From Flavobacterium piscis (GTDB lineage Bacteria; Bacteroidota; Bacteroidia; Flavobacteriales; Flavobacteriaceae): a stretch of 64,000 nt of DNA. The stretch is from the NCBI RefSeq assembly GCF_001686925.1, contig NZ_LVEN01000050.1, forward strand, positions 152,265 through 216,264, given 5' to 3'. Position 1 is the stretch's first letter, and the number at the start of each line of letters is the position of its first letter. Of the stretch, positions 34,139-42,904 are shown piece by piece. Position numbers and translations under genes: made by a program. The notes beneath the pieces are model-generated. The model was not told where the DNA came from. It saw nothing but the letters and a program-made list of their open reading frames with translations, and did not search any database.

Positions 34139-35548
34139 TAAGTACTCTGAAAGTGCTATAATTCCCTGTTCCATTTGTTGTTCTGTCAGCGATGCATAAC
34201 CTAATCTAAATCCGGAGGCAGAATTGGTACAACTAAAATTTTCAGGATTCATAATTTTAATGCCTTTAGCCAATAATTGCTGGCAAACAAACGGTAAGTC
34301 AATTGTAGCATTTGGAACTATCCAAAAAGCCAAGCCTCCTTCTGGTTTAGTAAAAGTAATTTTATCTTTGAGATGTTGTTTACAGAGACTTTCAAAATAA
34401 TCTCTTTTTGCTTTATAAATCAAGTTGGTTTTTTTAAGATGCCTTTTGATGATGCCTTCATTGATAAGATGCAATACCGCTTCTTCCATAATATTATCAC
34501 CTTGCACATCGATTATTTTTCGATGTTCTCCTACCTTCTCAATTCTTTCAGGCGTACTTACCAAATAACCAATTCGCAATGCCGGAGCTACAATTTTGCT
34601 TAAAGTGCCAATGTAAATAAAGTTTTGTGCAGTTTCATAACTCGAAATAGGTAAAATTGGGCGCTGACCAAAATGAAATTCATGATCATAATCGTCCTCG
34701 ATAATCGTAAAACCGTATTTATTGGATAATTCAATTAGCTTTAATCTTTTTTTAAGGCTCATTGTTACCGTCGTCGGAAATTGATGGTGAGGCGTAACGT
34801 ATATGGCTTTTATAGCGTTATATTTTTTCAGGTATTGTTCGACTTCATCCAAATTCAAACCATCCGGAGTAATGCTTACCGGCAGTAAAGCTGCGCCGGC
34901 ATTTTCAAAAGCTTTCCATGCCGGCTGATAACCCGGATTTTCGATCATAACAAAGTCTCCTTTCGAGAATAAAGAATGTGCTGCCAGATACATTGCCATT
35001 TGGCTGCCGCGCGTAATACAAATTTGATCGAGGGAAATATTCATTCCTCTTTTAAAATTCAGCATTTGGGCAATTGCTTTTCTAAATTCAGTATTCCCAA
35101 ATTCATTGCTGTAGCCCATGATTTGCCAACGCGATTTCCTGTTGAATATTTCTCTGTAAGCTCGCGCCAGATCTGTCATAGGAGCAAGGCGGCTATCAGG
35201 GAGACCGTCATCAAAAACAAGATGCGGTTTTATCTCTTCCTCAGTAGTATTTGCTTTTTGTTGCTGTTTTTTTTCGAGTCCACTTTCAGGTAATACATCA
35301 GCCACAAAGGTTCCTTTTCGATCCATTGTAATCAGCCATCCTTCGGCAGTCAAAACATCAAGGGCTTCAATTACGGTGTTGCGATTTACATGAAGTAAAA
35401 CCGCTAACTGCCTGCTTCCTGGCAAAGCATTGCCACTGGATAATTTGCCTGATTTTATAGCATTGATGATTGCATCGGCAATTTGAAGATAAAGTGCCGT
35501 ATTCGATTTTTTGTCTAACTGAATTTCCAATGACCAAGGTCGTAACAT
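34136..35548 (-). CDS. MocR/PdxR-type regulator (GntR domain fused to aminotransferase)
   Basis: A 470-residue fusion of a GntR winged helix (residues 1-80: LYLQIADAIINAIKSGKLSSGNALPGSRQLAVLLHVNRNTV) and an aminotransferase class I fold (about 110-470) that binds PLP through the Lys in IGTLSKIVAPALRIGYLV. Such proteins sense PLP or its adducts and regulate vitamin B6, taurine or GABA genes. Most act on a divergent neighbour; here the adjoining divergent space is empty, and the nearest gene with similar CTGGACT boxes is the DUF2024 gene behind it. A TAACTTTG element at 35592-35599 (minus strand) is the likely -7. Confidence 0.92.
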   Translation of the reverse strand: MLRPWSLEIQLDKKSNTALYLQIADAIINAIKSGKLSSGNALPGSRQLAVLLHVNRNTVIEALDVLTAEGWLITMDRKGTFVADVLPESGLEKKQQQKANTTEEEIKPHLVFDDGLPDSRLAPMTDLARAYREIFNRKSRWQIMGYSNEFGNTEFRKAIAQMLNFKRGMNISLDQICITRGSQMAMYLAAHSLFSKGDFVMIENPGYQPAWKAFENAGAALLPVSITPDGLNLDEVEQYLKKYNAIKAIYVTPHHQFPTTVTMSLKKRLKLIELSNKYGFTIIEDDYDHEFHFGQRPILPISSYETAQNFIYIGTLSKIVAPALRIGYLVSTPERIEKVGEHRKIIDVQGDNIMEEAVLHLINEGIIKRHLKKTNLIYKAKRDYFESLCKQHLKDKITFTKPEGGLAFWIVPNATIDLPFVCQQLLAKGIKIMNPENFSCTNSASGFRLGYASLTEQQMEQGIIALSEYL

Positions 35549-35618
35549 CTGGACTAGTTTTTTATATTAAAACTATATTATATTGATAGACCAAAGTTAG
35601 GTTTTTTTGTGGAGCAAA
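35549..35618 (-). promoter_or_regulatory. MocR gene promoter and possible operator
   Basis: On the minus strand TTTG (35615-35618), 15 bases, TAACTTTG (35592-35599) resembles the Bacteroidota promoter with a slightly short spacer. CTGGACTAG at 35549-35557, directly before the start codon, resembles the CTGGAC boxes reported for TauR-type MocR regulators, suggesting autoregulation. Confidence 0.45.
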
Positions 35619-35672
35619 TAAAATCTGATTAATACATGAAAAGATCTATTTTTTAATTCATTGCCAACGATT

Positions 35673-36428
35673 TTATTCTTCCAATATTTTTTCAGTATCA
35701 ATGGCATTCTTTTCCTGATAAAGCATTTCACCCGTTATACCACTATCTCCTAATGCACGCCCTTTTATTAACCAGGCAATCCCGAAAGCAAAGAGAGATA
35801 ATGCTTCGAGAACCAAAGTCGAATATTCAAATCGCTCTAGTTTCTCAGATATGGGTACCAAAACAACAAATAGGATAATTGAATAACCACAAGTTCTGTA
35901 AATATTATTTTCGTTCAGGATGCTTTTTGGAGTTCTGGTTTCATTTTTTTGTCCAATGGTAAAAACATTAATGGCGAGTAAGGCCATTATGAGGAATAAA
36001 AGAGCAGCAAAACCATAATGAAGCCAGCCGAGCCATTCCTGATTAGAAGAAATGAGCGTGTAAATTTTTGGGTTTATCTCCTGTTTTTCGGGAGTAGTAG
36101 GAAAAAATGCAACGCCCAAAGCCATGATTCCGGCAATATTGGTGAGTAAATTATCGTTTTTCCAAATCGAAACATTTCCATGACCTTTATATCGAATTAA
36201 AAATAAACCAACAGCACATAAAGTTCCGGTAAAAAACTCTCGTAAATGAGTATAATAGTAATGACTGATAGAAGTCTGAATGGGAGTTTGAAAGTAAGAA
36301 ATCAAAGATAGCCCCACTAAAAGTATCGGAAGACTTATACCAAGATAGCCAATGGCGCGCCTGATTCTTCTGTATGTGAAAACATCATAACTTTCAATTT
36401 TAATTTCATTATTGATATCAATTTTCAT
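35673..36428 (-). CDS. Polytopic membrane protein of unknown function
   Basis: A 251-residue protein with about six hydrophobic segments: AIGYLGISLPILLVGLSLIS, FFTGTLCAVGLFLIRY, NIAGIMALGVAFFPT, HYGFAALLFLIMALLAINVF, YSIILFVVLVPISEK and LEALSLFAFGIAWLIKG. Conserved-looking loops are ISHYYYTHLREFFTG and the YRRIRRAIGY start. Proteins with this SHYYYT...GTLC pattern occur widely as uncharacterised membrane proteins; I do not recognise a function. It stands alone on the minus strand. Confidence 0.7.
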   Translation of the reverse strand: MKIDINNEIKIESYDVFTYRRIRRAIGYLGISLPILLVGLSLISYFQTPIQTSISHYYYTHLREFFTGTLCAVGLFLIRYKGHGNVSIWKNDNLLTNIAGIMALGVAFFPTTPEKQEINPKIYTLISSNQEWLGWLHYGFAALLFLIMALLAINVFTIGQKNETRTPKSILNENNIYRTCGYSIILFVVLVPISEKLERFEYSTLVLEALSLFAFGIAWLIKGRALGDSGITGEMLYQEKNAIDTEKILEE

Positions 36429-36762
36429 GTTTTTTGATGTATTGATTTGACAATGATAAAGTTAATAGAAAATTGTAAAGGAATGTAAAAGATAAAAAGT
36501 ATGTTTTGTCATTGCGATTTCTGTGATAAAGTAATTCTTTTTCAGCAGCTAATCCTGCGCCTGAAGCTTTGGACAATGCCTTAAGTTAAGGTTGAAAAAA
36601 ATAAAATTAATCTCGCAAAGGCGCTAAGACGCAAAGTTTAAGACAAGATTGCGTAAAAAAACATTGCAAATATTGTCAGAGTGAGGCGAAGTCGAAGTCC
36701 TTGTTAATAAAATCTATTGATAAAAGGGATTTTTATAGTAATTAAAACCCTATTTTGAATTA
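36429..36762. repeat. Intergenic region with fragments of dispersed repeats
   Basis: This 334-base gap has no ORF. It contains CAGCAGCTAATCCTGCGC near 36544-36561, related to the arms of the element at 38074-38370; GCAAAGGCGCTAAGACGCAA near 36615, a repeat type common between flavobacterial genes; and a GAGGCGAAGTCGAAGTCC stretch near 36682-36699. None is intact or paired here. Confidence 0.5.
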
Positions 36763-37494
36763 CTACTCACTTAAAGGATTGTATTTCTGATATCTTGTAT
36801 GAACTTCTAAATCATTTACGTATTCTTTTTTTAGCGTTTTTCTGTTTCCTTTTTTGTCAATGATATAAATTTCACGTTGATTTTCCTCTAAGGAAACGCC
36901 GGCAAACTCTCTTAAGCTATCTTTTTCTATTTTTAAAAATACGGTTGAACTTCCGCCATAAACCAACCAGGCATCAACACAATTTAAAAGTTCGTTATAT
37001 TGTAAGTTAGGATAATGATCGGAGTTTTTCATCAGAATAAATTCCTTTTTTGACGGATCAAAAATGAGCAGTTTTCTAATTTCATTGGCGCCTCTTGCAG
37101 CAACCGAAGATTGAAAAGTAAGATCATTAAATCCGTCGTTATTGAAATCTGTAAGTTCAGGATCACAATTTGTTATGCCATCTTTCAGGTATTCCAGTTT
37201 TTGTTTGATCTGCCATATGCTGTTTCTTTTTTCGAAAAGATTAATTGCAACATAAGTGCTGTCATCAGATCTAAATTGGTCAACGGTTAATTTAAATTTT
37301 CCTTTACTTCCAACCTGAGTACTATCTGTAAAGGTTTCTTCTAATACAGTTTTAGCAGTATCTATTTTGGTTTCAGGTTTAGTGATTTCTTTTTTTGTGG
37401 TAGCTTTTTTAGAAAGAAGCGAGGTTTGTTCTTTGCTTTTTTGAGCACAGCTTGCTATCAAAAGTAATAAGACCAGAAGTATTGATTTTGTCAT
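36763..37494 (-). CDS. Lipoprotein with FG-GAP/VCBS-like segment
   Basis: A 243-residue lipoprotein (signal KSILLVLLLLIASC, Cys 16). After a Lys/Thr-rich linker (about 20-55), the body contains DFNNDGFNDLTFQS, a DxNxDGxxD calcium-type loop typical of FG-GAP/VCBS repeats, then RKLLIFDPSKKEFILM and YGGSSTVFLKIEKDSLREF. The single visible repeat and the size suggest a small envelope protein of the kind that reports on a query value, but no function is known. The start overlaps the stop of the upstream DUF962 gene by one base (TAATG), so the two form an operon. Confidence 0.75.
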   Translation of the reverse strand: MTKSILLVLLLLIASCAQKSKEQTSLLSKKATTKKEITKPETKIDTAKTVLEETFTDSTQVGSKGKFKLTVDQFRSDDSTYVAINLFEKRNSIWQIKQKLEYLKDGITNCDPELTDFNNDGFNDLTFQSSVAARGANEIRKLLIFDPSKKEFILMKNSDHYPNLQYNELLNCVDAWLVYGGSSTVFLKIEKDSLREFAGVSLEENQREIYIIDKKGNRKTLKKEYVNDLEVHTRYQKYNPLSE

Positions 37495-37967
37495 TATTGG
37501 TTTGCTTTCTTAGAAAATAAATTTTCAACAACCCAGGCCGGACCAATCATCAGGAACTGAAGATCTTTTAAGAATGATGGTTTTTTACCTTCGATATTAT
37601 GTCCGTAGAATTGCCCAATCCATGCGATCACAAAAACGCCTATCGAAAACATCCATAAAGGAACAAATTGACCTATATAATAATTTACGACCAAACATAT
37701 TGCTGATAAAATCGCAATTTTAAAAGCCATAGAAACCGATAAGCGAATATAGAAAATGAGTACAAAAATGAGCACTACAGCAGCCCAATTTTCGATAATA
37801 GGTGCATTTAGTTTTAATGTATTGGCAATAAAACCACTCGGAATACTCATTAGTAATCCCACTATTGAAAAGTAAATTGCAGGAACACATATATAATGTA
37901 TTGCCTTGTTTTTTGGATTTTGATGACTTACGGCGTATTCATCAAACCATTGTTGTAATGTTCTCAT
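37494..37967 (-). CDS. DUF962 / Mpo1-like membrane protein
   Basis: A 157-residue membrane protein of the DUF962 (YGL010w/Mpo1) family. The start MRTLQQWFDEYAVSHQNPKNKAIHYICVPAI carries the conserved YxxxHxNxxNxxxHxxxxP pattern. Four hydrophobic segments follow, and the AWIGQFYGHNIEGKKPSF stretch carries the second conserved His. The yeast member Mpo1 is an iron-dependent dioxygenase that shortens 2-hydroxy fatty acids; the His residues needed are present here. Its gene overlaps the lipoprotein gene by one base. Confidence 0.88.
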   Translation of the reverse strand: MRTLQQWFDEYAVSHQNPKNKAIHYICVPAIYFSIVGLLMSIPSGFIANTLKLNAPIIENWAAVVLIFVLIFYIRLSVSMAFKIAILSAICLVVNYYIGQFVPLWMFSIGVFVIAWIGQFYGHNIEGKKPSFLKDLQFLMIGPAWVVENLFSKKANQ

Positions 37968-38368
37968 TGTTTTGGTTTTGAGGTTAGTTGCGTAAATCTA
38001 ATGAAATTTCTTTTTGGTTGATCGATTTATGAATTTGACTTAAAAATAACAAAGCCATTATTCGTGAGTTTTCAGGAGCTAATCCCGCTATCCGTTTCAA
38101 ACGAAGTTCACTCACGCAGGAAGGATCACACAAGAAGCTCGACAATCTTTGTCATAGCACGCGGATGATACGGATTTGCTTCGCAAAAACGCGGATTTAC
38201 ACAGATTTTTTGTTTTCTTCATCCTTGACGAAGGAAGGATCTTACAAGAAGCTCGACAAAGATTGCGGGAATTTATCATGAAAACGAGTGCCCTAGCCCT
38301 GATAGAAGCGGTATCCTTTTATGTTGGGGTTCACCATAAAAGATACAAGTGGATAGCAGGATTAGCTC
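37968..38368. other. Long noncoding region between the DUF962 and TMEM143 genes
   Basis: This 401-base gap has no credible gene. Nearly all of it is the inverted-repeat element 38074-38370; the remaining 100 bases are AT-rich DNA upstream of the DUF962 gene. Confidence 0.6.
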
Positions 38369-38370
38369 CT
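38074..38370. repeat. Noncoding element with 20-bp inverted terminal repeats
   Basis: Terminal arms 38074-38093 (AGGAGCTAATCCCGCTATCC) and 38351-38370 match as reverse complements at 19 of 20 positions. The interior has two partial copies of a GAAGGATC..ACAAGAAGCTCGACAA segment (38120 and 38235), an internal 11-bp inverted pair (CAATCTTTGTC) and ACGCGGAT repeats. It encodes no protein and no transposase, so it is MITE-like or a structured repeat. Its right end supplies the stop codon of the TMEM143 family gene. Confidence 0.7.
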
Positions 38371-39610
38371 AAATATTGACAGGCGTATTGGCATATTCAA
38401 AAACATTATCCCACAATTCATCGATAGTAATAAGAGCTTTGTCTAACGGAATCACGTGCCATTTTCCGTTGGTTTCTATGCCAAGGCCTATTTTTTTTAG
38501 TTTCAGTAAAGCATCTTTTACATTAAAATCAAGATCGGTGTTGAGCTTTGTCGAGAACCAGGATTCTATTTGGTTATCGAGTTCTTCTGCGGTTAAAGTT
38601 TTTTCGCTTTGGTATAAAAAAGTATAGGCCAAAATGATTTCTTTGAGTACCTCTTCTTCGGATGAATTTAGTAGCGAATAAAAGGCGCCGCTGTTGTTCC
38701 CGAGATTCTTAAAATAAAGACTGTCTGAAAGTATTTTTGAGTATTTGATTTTCTTGTTTACAAAATTGCTATATTGGCGAAACAGATATAGGGACAAAAC
38801 GCCAAGAGCAATTAAACCCTGATTTAGCGAAGCTTTGCTGTTGAGTAAATCGATCGTTTCGCCGGATTGATATGCTGCGTACATACCAATTAAGGCTGGA
38901 ATTACGGTGGTACTTAATAACGAAATTCCGCCGCCAATTCCCGGAACCCAAAAGAATAATTTATCCTTTGTAGACATTCTTGGAATGGCATTGGGAAAAA
39001 TCGTTTCGAGATCGTTTTTAGGAACACGCTTAAAGATTTTTAAGGCGATTGTTCCGGGATCAATAGGCATTTTACCCAATTTGACTTTGTTTTCGCTTAA
39101 ATATTCTTTCTCGTTATAGTTAAGGTAAATGAGGACGCGATCGTAGTATTCGATTTCGATTTCTTTTTTCCAGAAAATATATTTCTTTACTTTTTCTTTT
39201 GCCTGATGATGACCGCGAACGTACAATTCGTAATCTTTGAAAGCATTAAAATCTATGGAAAGATTCAGACCTATTAAATCCGAATCCTTAAAGGCTTTGT
39301 CCAAAGTTTCCTGATCGATACGGCGATAATTACCCTGATCTAAAACTTTTAGAAGGGTTTGTTTGAAAACAGAAAAATCACTTTTGCCTAAAAATGCCTG
39401 ACGTTCTTTGAGACTTAAATCCGGATCGAATAAGGCGTAGTTTTGCTTTAGGTTTCGGTTGAGATTAAAGGCTTCATAATGAAAATAGTGTTCTATGATA
39501 TCAAATAATTTTTTGAAATCTTCGACTTTTTTTTGATCATCAGAGAAAGCGACGATTTGTTGTTCGAGTAAGAATTCCTTGTTAAAGGGAATGTAATGTT
39601 CTCGCTTCAT
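38369..39610 (-). CDS. TMEM143 / DUF3754 family membrane protein
   Basis: A 413-residue protein, started at the ATG at 39610 (MKREHYIPFNKEFLLEQQ), the family N-terminus. An in-frame upstream start at 39685 is unlikely because a -7 element (TATTTTTG, minus strand 39650-39657) lies inside that extension. The first 250 residues are soluble, with YYDRVLIYLNYNEKEYL; then two membrane segments follow near 235-255 and 275-300 (GIGGGISLLSTTVIPALIGMYAA, LIALGVLSLYLF) and a helical C-terminal domain. Function unknown; eukaryotic homologues are mitochondrial. The stop codon TAG is formed within the inverted-repeat element 38074-38370. Confidence 0.85.
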   Translation of the reverse strand: MKREHYIPFNKEFLLEQQIVAFSDDQKKVEDFKKLFDIIEHYFHYEAFNLNRNLKQNYALFDPDLSLKERQAFLGKSDFSVFKQTLLKVLDQGNYRRIDQETLDKAFKDSDLIGLNLSIDFNAFKDYELYVRGHHQAKEKVKKYIFWKKEIEIEYYDRVLIYLNYNEKEYLSENKVKLGKMPIDPGTIALKIFKRVPKNDLETIFPNAIPRMSTKDKLFFWVPGIGGGISLLSTTVIPALIGMYAAYQSGETIDLLNSKASLNQGLIALGVLSLYLFRQYSNFVNKKIKYSKILSDSLYFKNLGNNSGAFYSLLNSSEEEVLKEIILAYTFLYQSEKTLTAEELDNQIESWFSTKLNTDLDFNVKDALLKLKKIGLGIETNGKWHVIPLDKALITIDELWDNVFEYANTPVNI

Positions 39611-39649
39611 ACATTTTTTGGACTTAAATTTGGGAGTATTTCTAAAACG

Positions 39650-39657
39650 CAAAAATA
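39650..39657 (-). promoter_or_regulatory. -7 element of the TMEM143 family gene
   Basis: TATTTTTG on the minus strand, 40 bases before the chosen ATG, fits TAnnTTTG. It argues against the longer reading frame. No -33 TTG is visible. Confidence 0.4.
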
Positions 39658-39796
39658 CCATCGTAAATTTGATTTCTAAACGCATTTTATATTAAAATTT
39701 AGTTATTTTCTTTTGAAAGGTTCAATGGCGGTAATGACATGGATATCACACAACAATTCCGGCAGAATTTTACAAAGAATACACTACATATTATCG

Positions 39797-39804
39797 TAAA
39801 TTTG
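39797..39804 (+). promoter_or_regulatory. -7 element of the DoxX gene
   Basis: TAAATTTG matches TAnnTTTG, 70 bases before the DoxX-type gene. No -33 TTG is visible at the right distance. Confidence 0.35.
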
Positions 39805-39874
39805 AAAGGATCTGGTGTTGAATAACTTAAGATTTCGAAACTGAAAATAAAAAAATACGTTAATACATATCTAA

Positions 39875-40294
39875 ATGGAAAATATACCTACTTCTAAAAC
39901 TCAGAATTTTGCTCGAATACTTTTAGGAATTTTTATGATTATGGCCGCCATTGGCCATTTTACTTACCAGCGGGAAGATTTTCAGGCGCAGGTTCCTAAT
40001 TGGGTGCCGATGGATAAAGATCTGGTTGTGATACTCTCCGGAATTGTAGAAATGGCCATAGGACTTGCCTTGGTATTTATGACCAATCATAAAGTGAAAC
40101 TCGGAATTTTTCTGGCTATTTTTTATGTAATGGTTTTTCCGGGAAATATTGCACAATATCTCAACGGAATTGATGCTCTGGGCATGAACACAGATCAGGC
40201 GCGACTGATCAGATTGTTTTTTCAGCCGGTTTTAATTTTATGGGCTTTATGGTCTACTGGAGCAATAGATTTTTTTAAGGGACTAAGACGCTAA
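39875..40294 (+). CDS. DoxX family membrane protein
   Basis: A 139-residue protein with four membrane segments: ARILLGIFMIMAAIGHFT, LVVILSGIVEMAIGLALVFM, LGIFLAIFYVMVFPGNIAQY and LIRLFFQPVLILWALWSTG. The topology and the GHFT, GIVEMAIG and FPGNIAQY segments fit the DoxX/SURF4-like family, small membrane proteins of unsettled function often linked to redox or thiosulfate metabolism. It is monocistronic with a TAAATTTG element upstream. Confidence 0.83.
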   Translation: MENIPTSKTQNFARILLGIFMIMAAIGHFTYQREDFQAQVPNWVPMDKDLVVILSGIVEMAIGLALVFMTNHKVKLGIFLAIFYVMVFPGNIAQYLNGIDALGMNTDQARLIRLFFQPVLILWALWSTGAIDFFKGLRR

Positions 40295-40518
40295 GGTTTT
40301 TAGAAAAGATACTAAGATGCTGAGTTGCTAAGGGACTAAGGTTTTTTTAGAAAGTTAAAGAAGGCAAACTTTGGAATTTGGAATTTATCCTGAAGATTTT
40401 GGATTGGAATTTTTTTCTGTTTTGGAATTTGGAATTTTTTTAATTGGAATTTCTTTTCCCAATACTATCATCATTATAGCCAGAGCCATTTCTATTAGCC
40501 TACCTTACCAAAAAAAGG
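40295..40518. repeat. Repeat-rich gap with TTGGAATTTGG copies
   Basis: After the DoxX stop come two ragged copies of GGGACTAAGACGCTAAGG-like sequence, then three TTGGAATTTGGAATTT-type copies between 40371 and 40452. No ORF or perfect hairpin with a T tail is visible. Confidence 0.65.
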
Positions 40519-41124
40519 ATGGGGATAGAAGACAAGGTTAGACAGGTTGAAGCATTATTTGAGCGACTTGAAACTGAAATTGCTGCTTTTCAGTCAGAAA
40601 CTCATTTGTATTGTAGTGCGGGCTGTGGCAAATGCTGTACGACACCTAATATTGATGCTTCGCCTCTGGAATTTTTGCCTTGGGCATTTCATTTGTTTTT
40701 GAATGGCAAAGCCGAGGAAACCTTAGCACTTTTAAATCAGACTAACACTCATAATTGTCTGATATACCGTCCGCTTTCTGTTTTAGAACATAAAGGCAAT
40801 TGCAGCAATTATCGCTACCGCGGCTTGGTATGCCGACTTTTTGGCTATGCCGCAAATACTGATAAATACGGAAAGCTACGTCTTGCTACCTGTAAAATTA
40901 TAAAAGAACAACAACAGGAAAATTTTATCGCAGCAGAAGAAGCTATTAATAACGGGAAATATGTTCCAATTTTTACTGATTATTATATGCGACTGGCACA
41001 AATAGACCTTAGAATGGGTGTTATTTTATTACCCATAAACCAGGCGCTCAAAATAGCAATCGAAGAAGTTTTACATTACTATGCCTATAGGCCATTACCG
41101 GACGGACTTGGAAATATTGCTTAG
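40519..41124 (+). CDS. YkgJ-type cysteine-cluster protein
   Basis: A 201-residue cytoplasmic protein with the N-terminal cluster YCSAGCGKCCTTPNIDASPLEF, a CxxxCxxCC motif of the YkgJ (Fe/Zn-chelating) family, plus downstream Cys in CLIYRP, CSNYRYRGLVCRLFGYA and ATCKII. These Cys probably bind a zinc ion or an iron-sulfur cluster. The reaction is unknown. The ATG at 40519 is preceded by purine-rich AAAAAAAGG. It is flanked by repeat-rich gaps and appears to stand alone. Confidence 0.85.
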   Translation: MGIEDKVRQVEALFERLETEIAAFQSETHLYCSAGCGKCCTTPNIDASPLEFLPWAFHLFLNGKAEETLALLNQTNTHNCLIYRPLSVLEHKGNCSNYRYRGLVCRLFGYAANTDKYGKLRLATCKIIKEQQQENFIAAEEAINNGKYVPIFTDYYMRLAQIDLRMGVILLPINQALKIAIEEVLHYYAYRPLPDGLGNIA

Positions 41125-41543
41125 CTCTATTGAAGTTATAAAACAGATAAATTAGAAATTTGGAATCCATTCTGATTTTTTTATATTTTAAAATTTATAT
41201 TTTAAAATTTCTTAAAATCACACTGCCATTGTGTTTGTTCGTTGTGCATAATTAAAGCTCGTTTCATTTTATAATTTGAAACATAATTTGTCCCTAAAAA
41301 AAGATTTATTTCTTTTTAACCTTATAATTTTATAAGACTTTATACTGCCTAAAATTGATAAAGAAAAGGATTTATAAAAAATAGAATGATCTGTAACAGT
41401 ACTGATCGCAATGAAATTTATTAATGAAGAAAGAAAAACTTAACTTTTAAGAATTTTCAAATCATTTTTTTAATTACCCCGTAAAGTAGCTTAACCTGTA
41501 GTGTTTTTTATTTTGCTTTATTTAATTTTAAAAAAATCATTCT
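41125..41543. other. AT-rich gap, no gene found
   Basis: A 419-base, very AT-rich gap. It has one AATTTGGAATCC remnant near 41156, two copies of TATATTTTAAAATT near 41189-41216 and a pyrimidine-rich stretch before the next gene. I see no ORF, tRNA or clear promoter. Confidence 0.5.
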
Positions 41544-41783
41544 ATGTCGCTCCCTAACGAATTGTATAACGCAAAATTTGCTGAATATATAGAATCTATT
41601 AAGATAATGTATTTGGTAGACGATCGATTTAAAATGATTTGTGACGATTATTGTATTAGTAAAATAAATGCCGAAAAATTTCGAAAAAAAATAGAAAGGG
41701 ATTTTCAGCATCAGCTCAGGCATGAAAACTTATCTAAAGAATTAGAAGATGAGATTTTGATTTACATTATCAAAAATCTTTAA
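41544..41783 (+). CDS. Small hypothetical protein
   Basis: A 79-residue, mostly helical, charged protein (MSLPNELYNAKFAEYIES ... ELEDEILIYIIKNL). No family, signal peptide or membrane segment is recognised. The regular codon pattern and the lack of a competing frame make it a probable gene. It faces the hypothetical gene at 41791-42459 with only 7 bases between the stops. Confidence 0.5.
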   Translation: MSLPNELYNAKFAEYIESIKIMYLVDDRFKMICDDYCISKINAEKFRKKIERDFQHQLRHENLSKELEDEILIYIIKNL

Positions 41784-41790
41784 ATGAGCT

Positions 41791-42459
41791 CTATCCTGAT
41801 TTATTTTCTAAATACGATTCCAAAAGTTGTAGTGTTTCGCTATCGAGTCTCCAAAATGCACGTCTGTTTTTATTAAGGCCAAAGCGTCTGAAATTTTTAG
41901 ATTTTAGATTAAAAGGAAGCTCTTTACACAAATCGGCTATAACTTGATACATCCTTTCTTCGTTTGATGAATAAGGCAGAATCATATAAAGATCTATAAA
42001 TAATTTACCGGAATCAATGATATAGTTTATTTGTGCATTCTCGGTTATTTTTGTACCGTAATGATAAAATTGTAATAGAGTAAAATGAAACAAAGGGAGA
42101 ACTTCATTTTTATTTACTTTGAGAAATTCTAGAATATCTAAAATATTTTTAGAAGAACTTTCCCAACGTATCGAAGTCTTAAGGTATTCGTTACCTGAAT
42201 TTTCCCATTTATGTACTGGCAATCCCAGAAAAATATTCATTTTTGAAATCGTTTGCTGTGCCAGTATTAACTCTTGTTCATTGTCTTTTTTAAAGAAAAT
42301 TTCTAGCTGTGTATTGCCGGACTGATATCCTGCAAAATTTTTTTCGAAAGCATCAATTACTTTTTTAAGCCCATTAGCGATGTCTTTATTTTTTACATAA
42401 TGTCCAAGCGAATTTGATTTTGGGAGTGTATAAACAAAAAAGGATGAATTTGTGTTCAT
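41791..42459 (-). CDS. Hypothetical protein
   Basis: A 222-residue soluble protein without signal peptide (MNTNSSFFVYTLPKSNSLGHYV). It has mixed alpha/beta composition and a basic stretch near the C-terminus (NLKSKNFRRFGLNKNRRAFWRL) that could touch nucleic acid. I do not recognise a family. It lies in a patch of unassigned genes beside a phage-type repressor, so it may be accessory DNA. Confidence 0.6.
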   Translation of the reverse strand: MNTNSSFFVYTLPKSNSLGHYVKNKDIANGLKKVIDAFEKNFAGYQSGNTQLEIFFKKDNEQELILAQQTISKMNIFLGLPVHKWENSGNEYLKTSIRWESSSKNILDILEFLKVNKNEVLPLFHFTLLQFYHYGTKITENAQINYIIDSGKLFIDLYMILPYSSNEERMYQVIADLCKELPFNLKSKNFRRFGLNKNRRAFWRLDSETLQLLESYLENKSG

Positions 42460-42667
42460 TTCTTCAAGGTTAAATGATTGTATTAAACGAAAAATTTTTA
42501 AGTTTTAATTTTTAAAGATTCACCGCAAACAGCTTAGTGATTGGGAGGTGCACTTTGCATGTCTTTACAGCGGTGAATAGGCAGTTATAATAAGAAACTT
42601 TGAAAATGAGACTAATAATTAGAGTTTTAAACCACCTTTTTTTTCGTTCTGGTCAATTGTCGTTATT
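42460..42667. other. Short gap with a 9-bp inverted repeat
   Basis: ATTCACCGC (42518-42526) and GCGGTGAAT (42570-42578) are perfect reverse complements with 43 bases between. The 208-base gap holds no ORF. It may be a weak hairpin between the two minus-strand genes. Confidence 0.4.
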
Positions 42668-42886
42668 TTATTTTTTATGATTATTAGTAAAAATTTGAAT
42701 CATGTCTTTTAGTTTTTTTTCTAATTCTTTGTAATCTGCCTTTATCATATCAGCAGTAATACTATTAGAATTACGGTTTAAACATTGACGAATGTAAAAA
42801 GGAGTATACCCGTATTTTTCGACCAAAGCCTTAATCAGGCTAGGATCGTAAGTATATTTTATGTTTTTTTCCGTACGTTTGTCCAT
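42668..42886 (-). CDS. Small putative DNA-binding protein (Cro-like partner)
   Basis: A 72-residue basic protein with DPSLIKALVEKYGYTPFYIRQCLNRNSNS, which reads as a short helix-turn-helix, followed by a helical tail. Small proteins with this YxxxxIRQCL pattern occur beside S24-type repressors in Bacteroidota. It diverges from the S24 repressor gene across 91 bases with palindromic sites, the arrangement of a cI/cro switch. No phage structural genes are near, so any prophage is gone or the pair has been recruited for another role. Confidence 0.6.
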   Translation of the reverse strand: MDKRTEKNIKYTYDPSLIKALVEKYGYTPFYIRQCLNRNSNSITADMIKADYKELEKKLKDMIQIFTNNHKK

Positions 42887-42904
42887 TGCTTAATTTGTTT
42901 CTTA

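Noticed and set aside
38176..38379. A 67-codon open frame on the plus strand
   Set aside because: It lies in the inverted-repeat element and its translation has no coding character.
41544..42886. A possible toxin-antitoxin or abortive-infection locus
   Set aside because: The two small genes are not adjacent in one operon and show no recognisable toxin or antitoxin motif.
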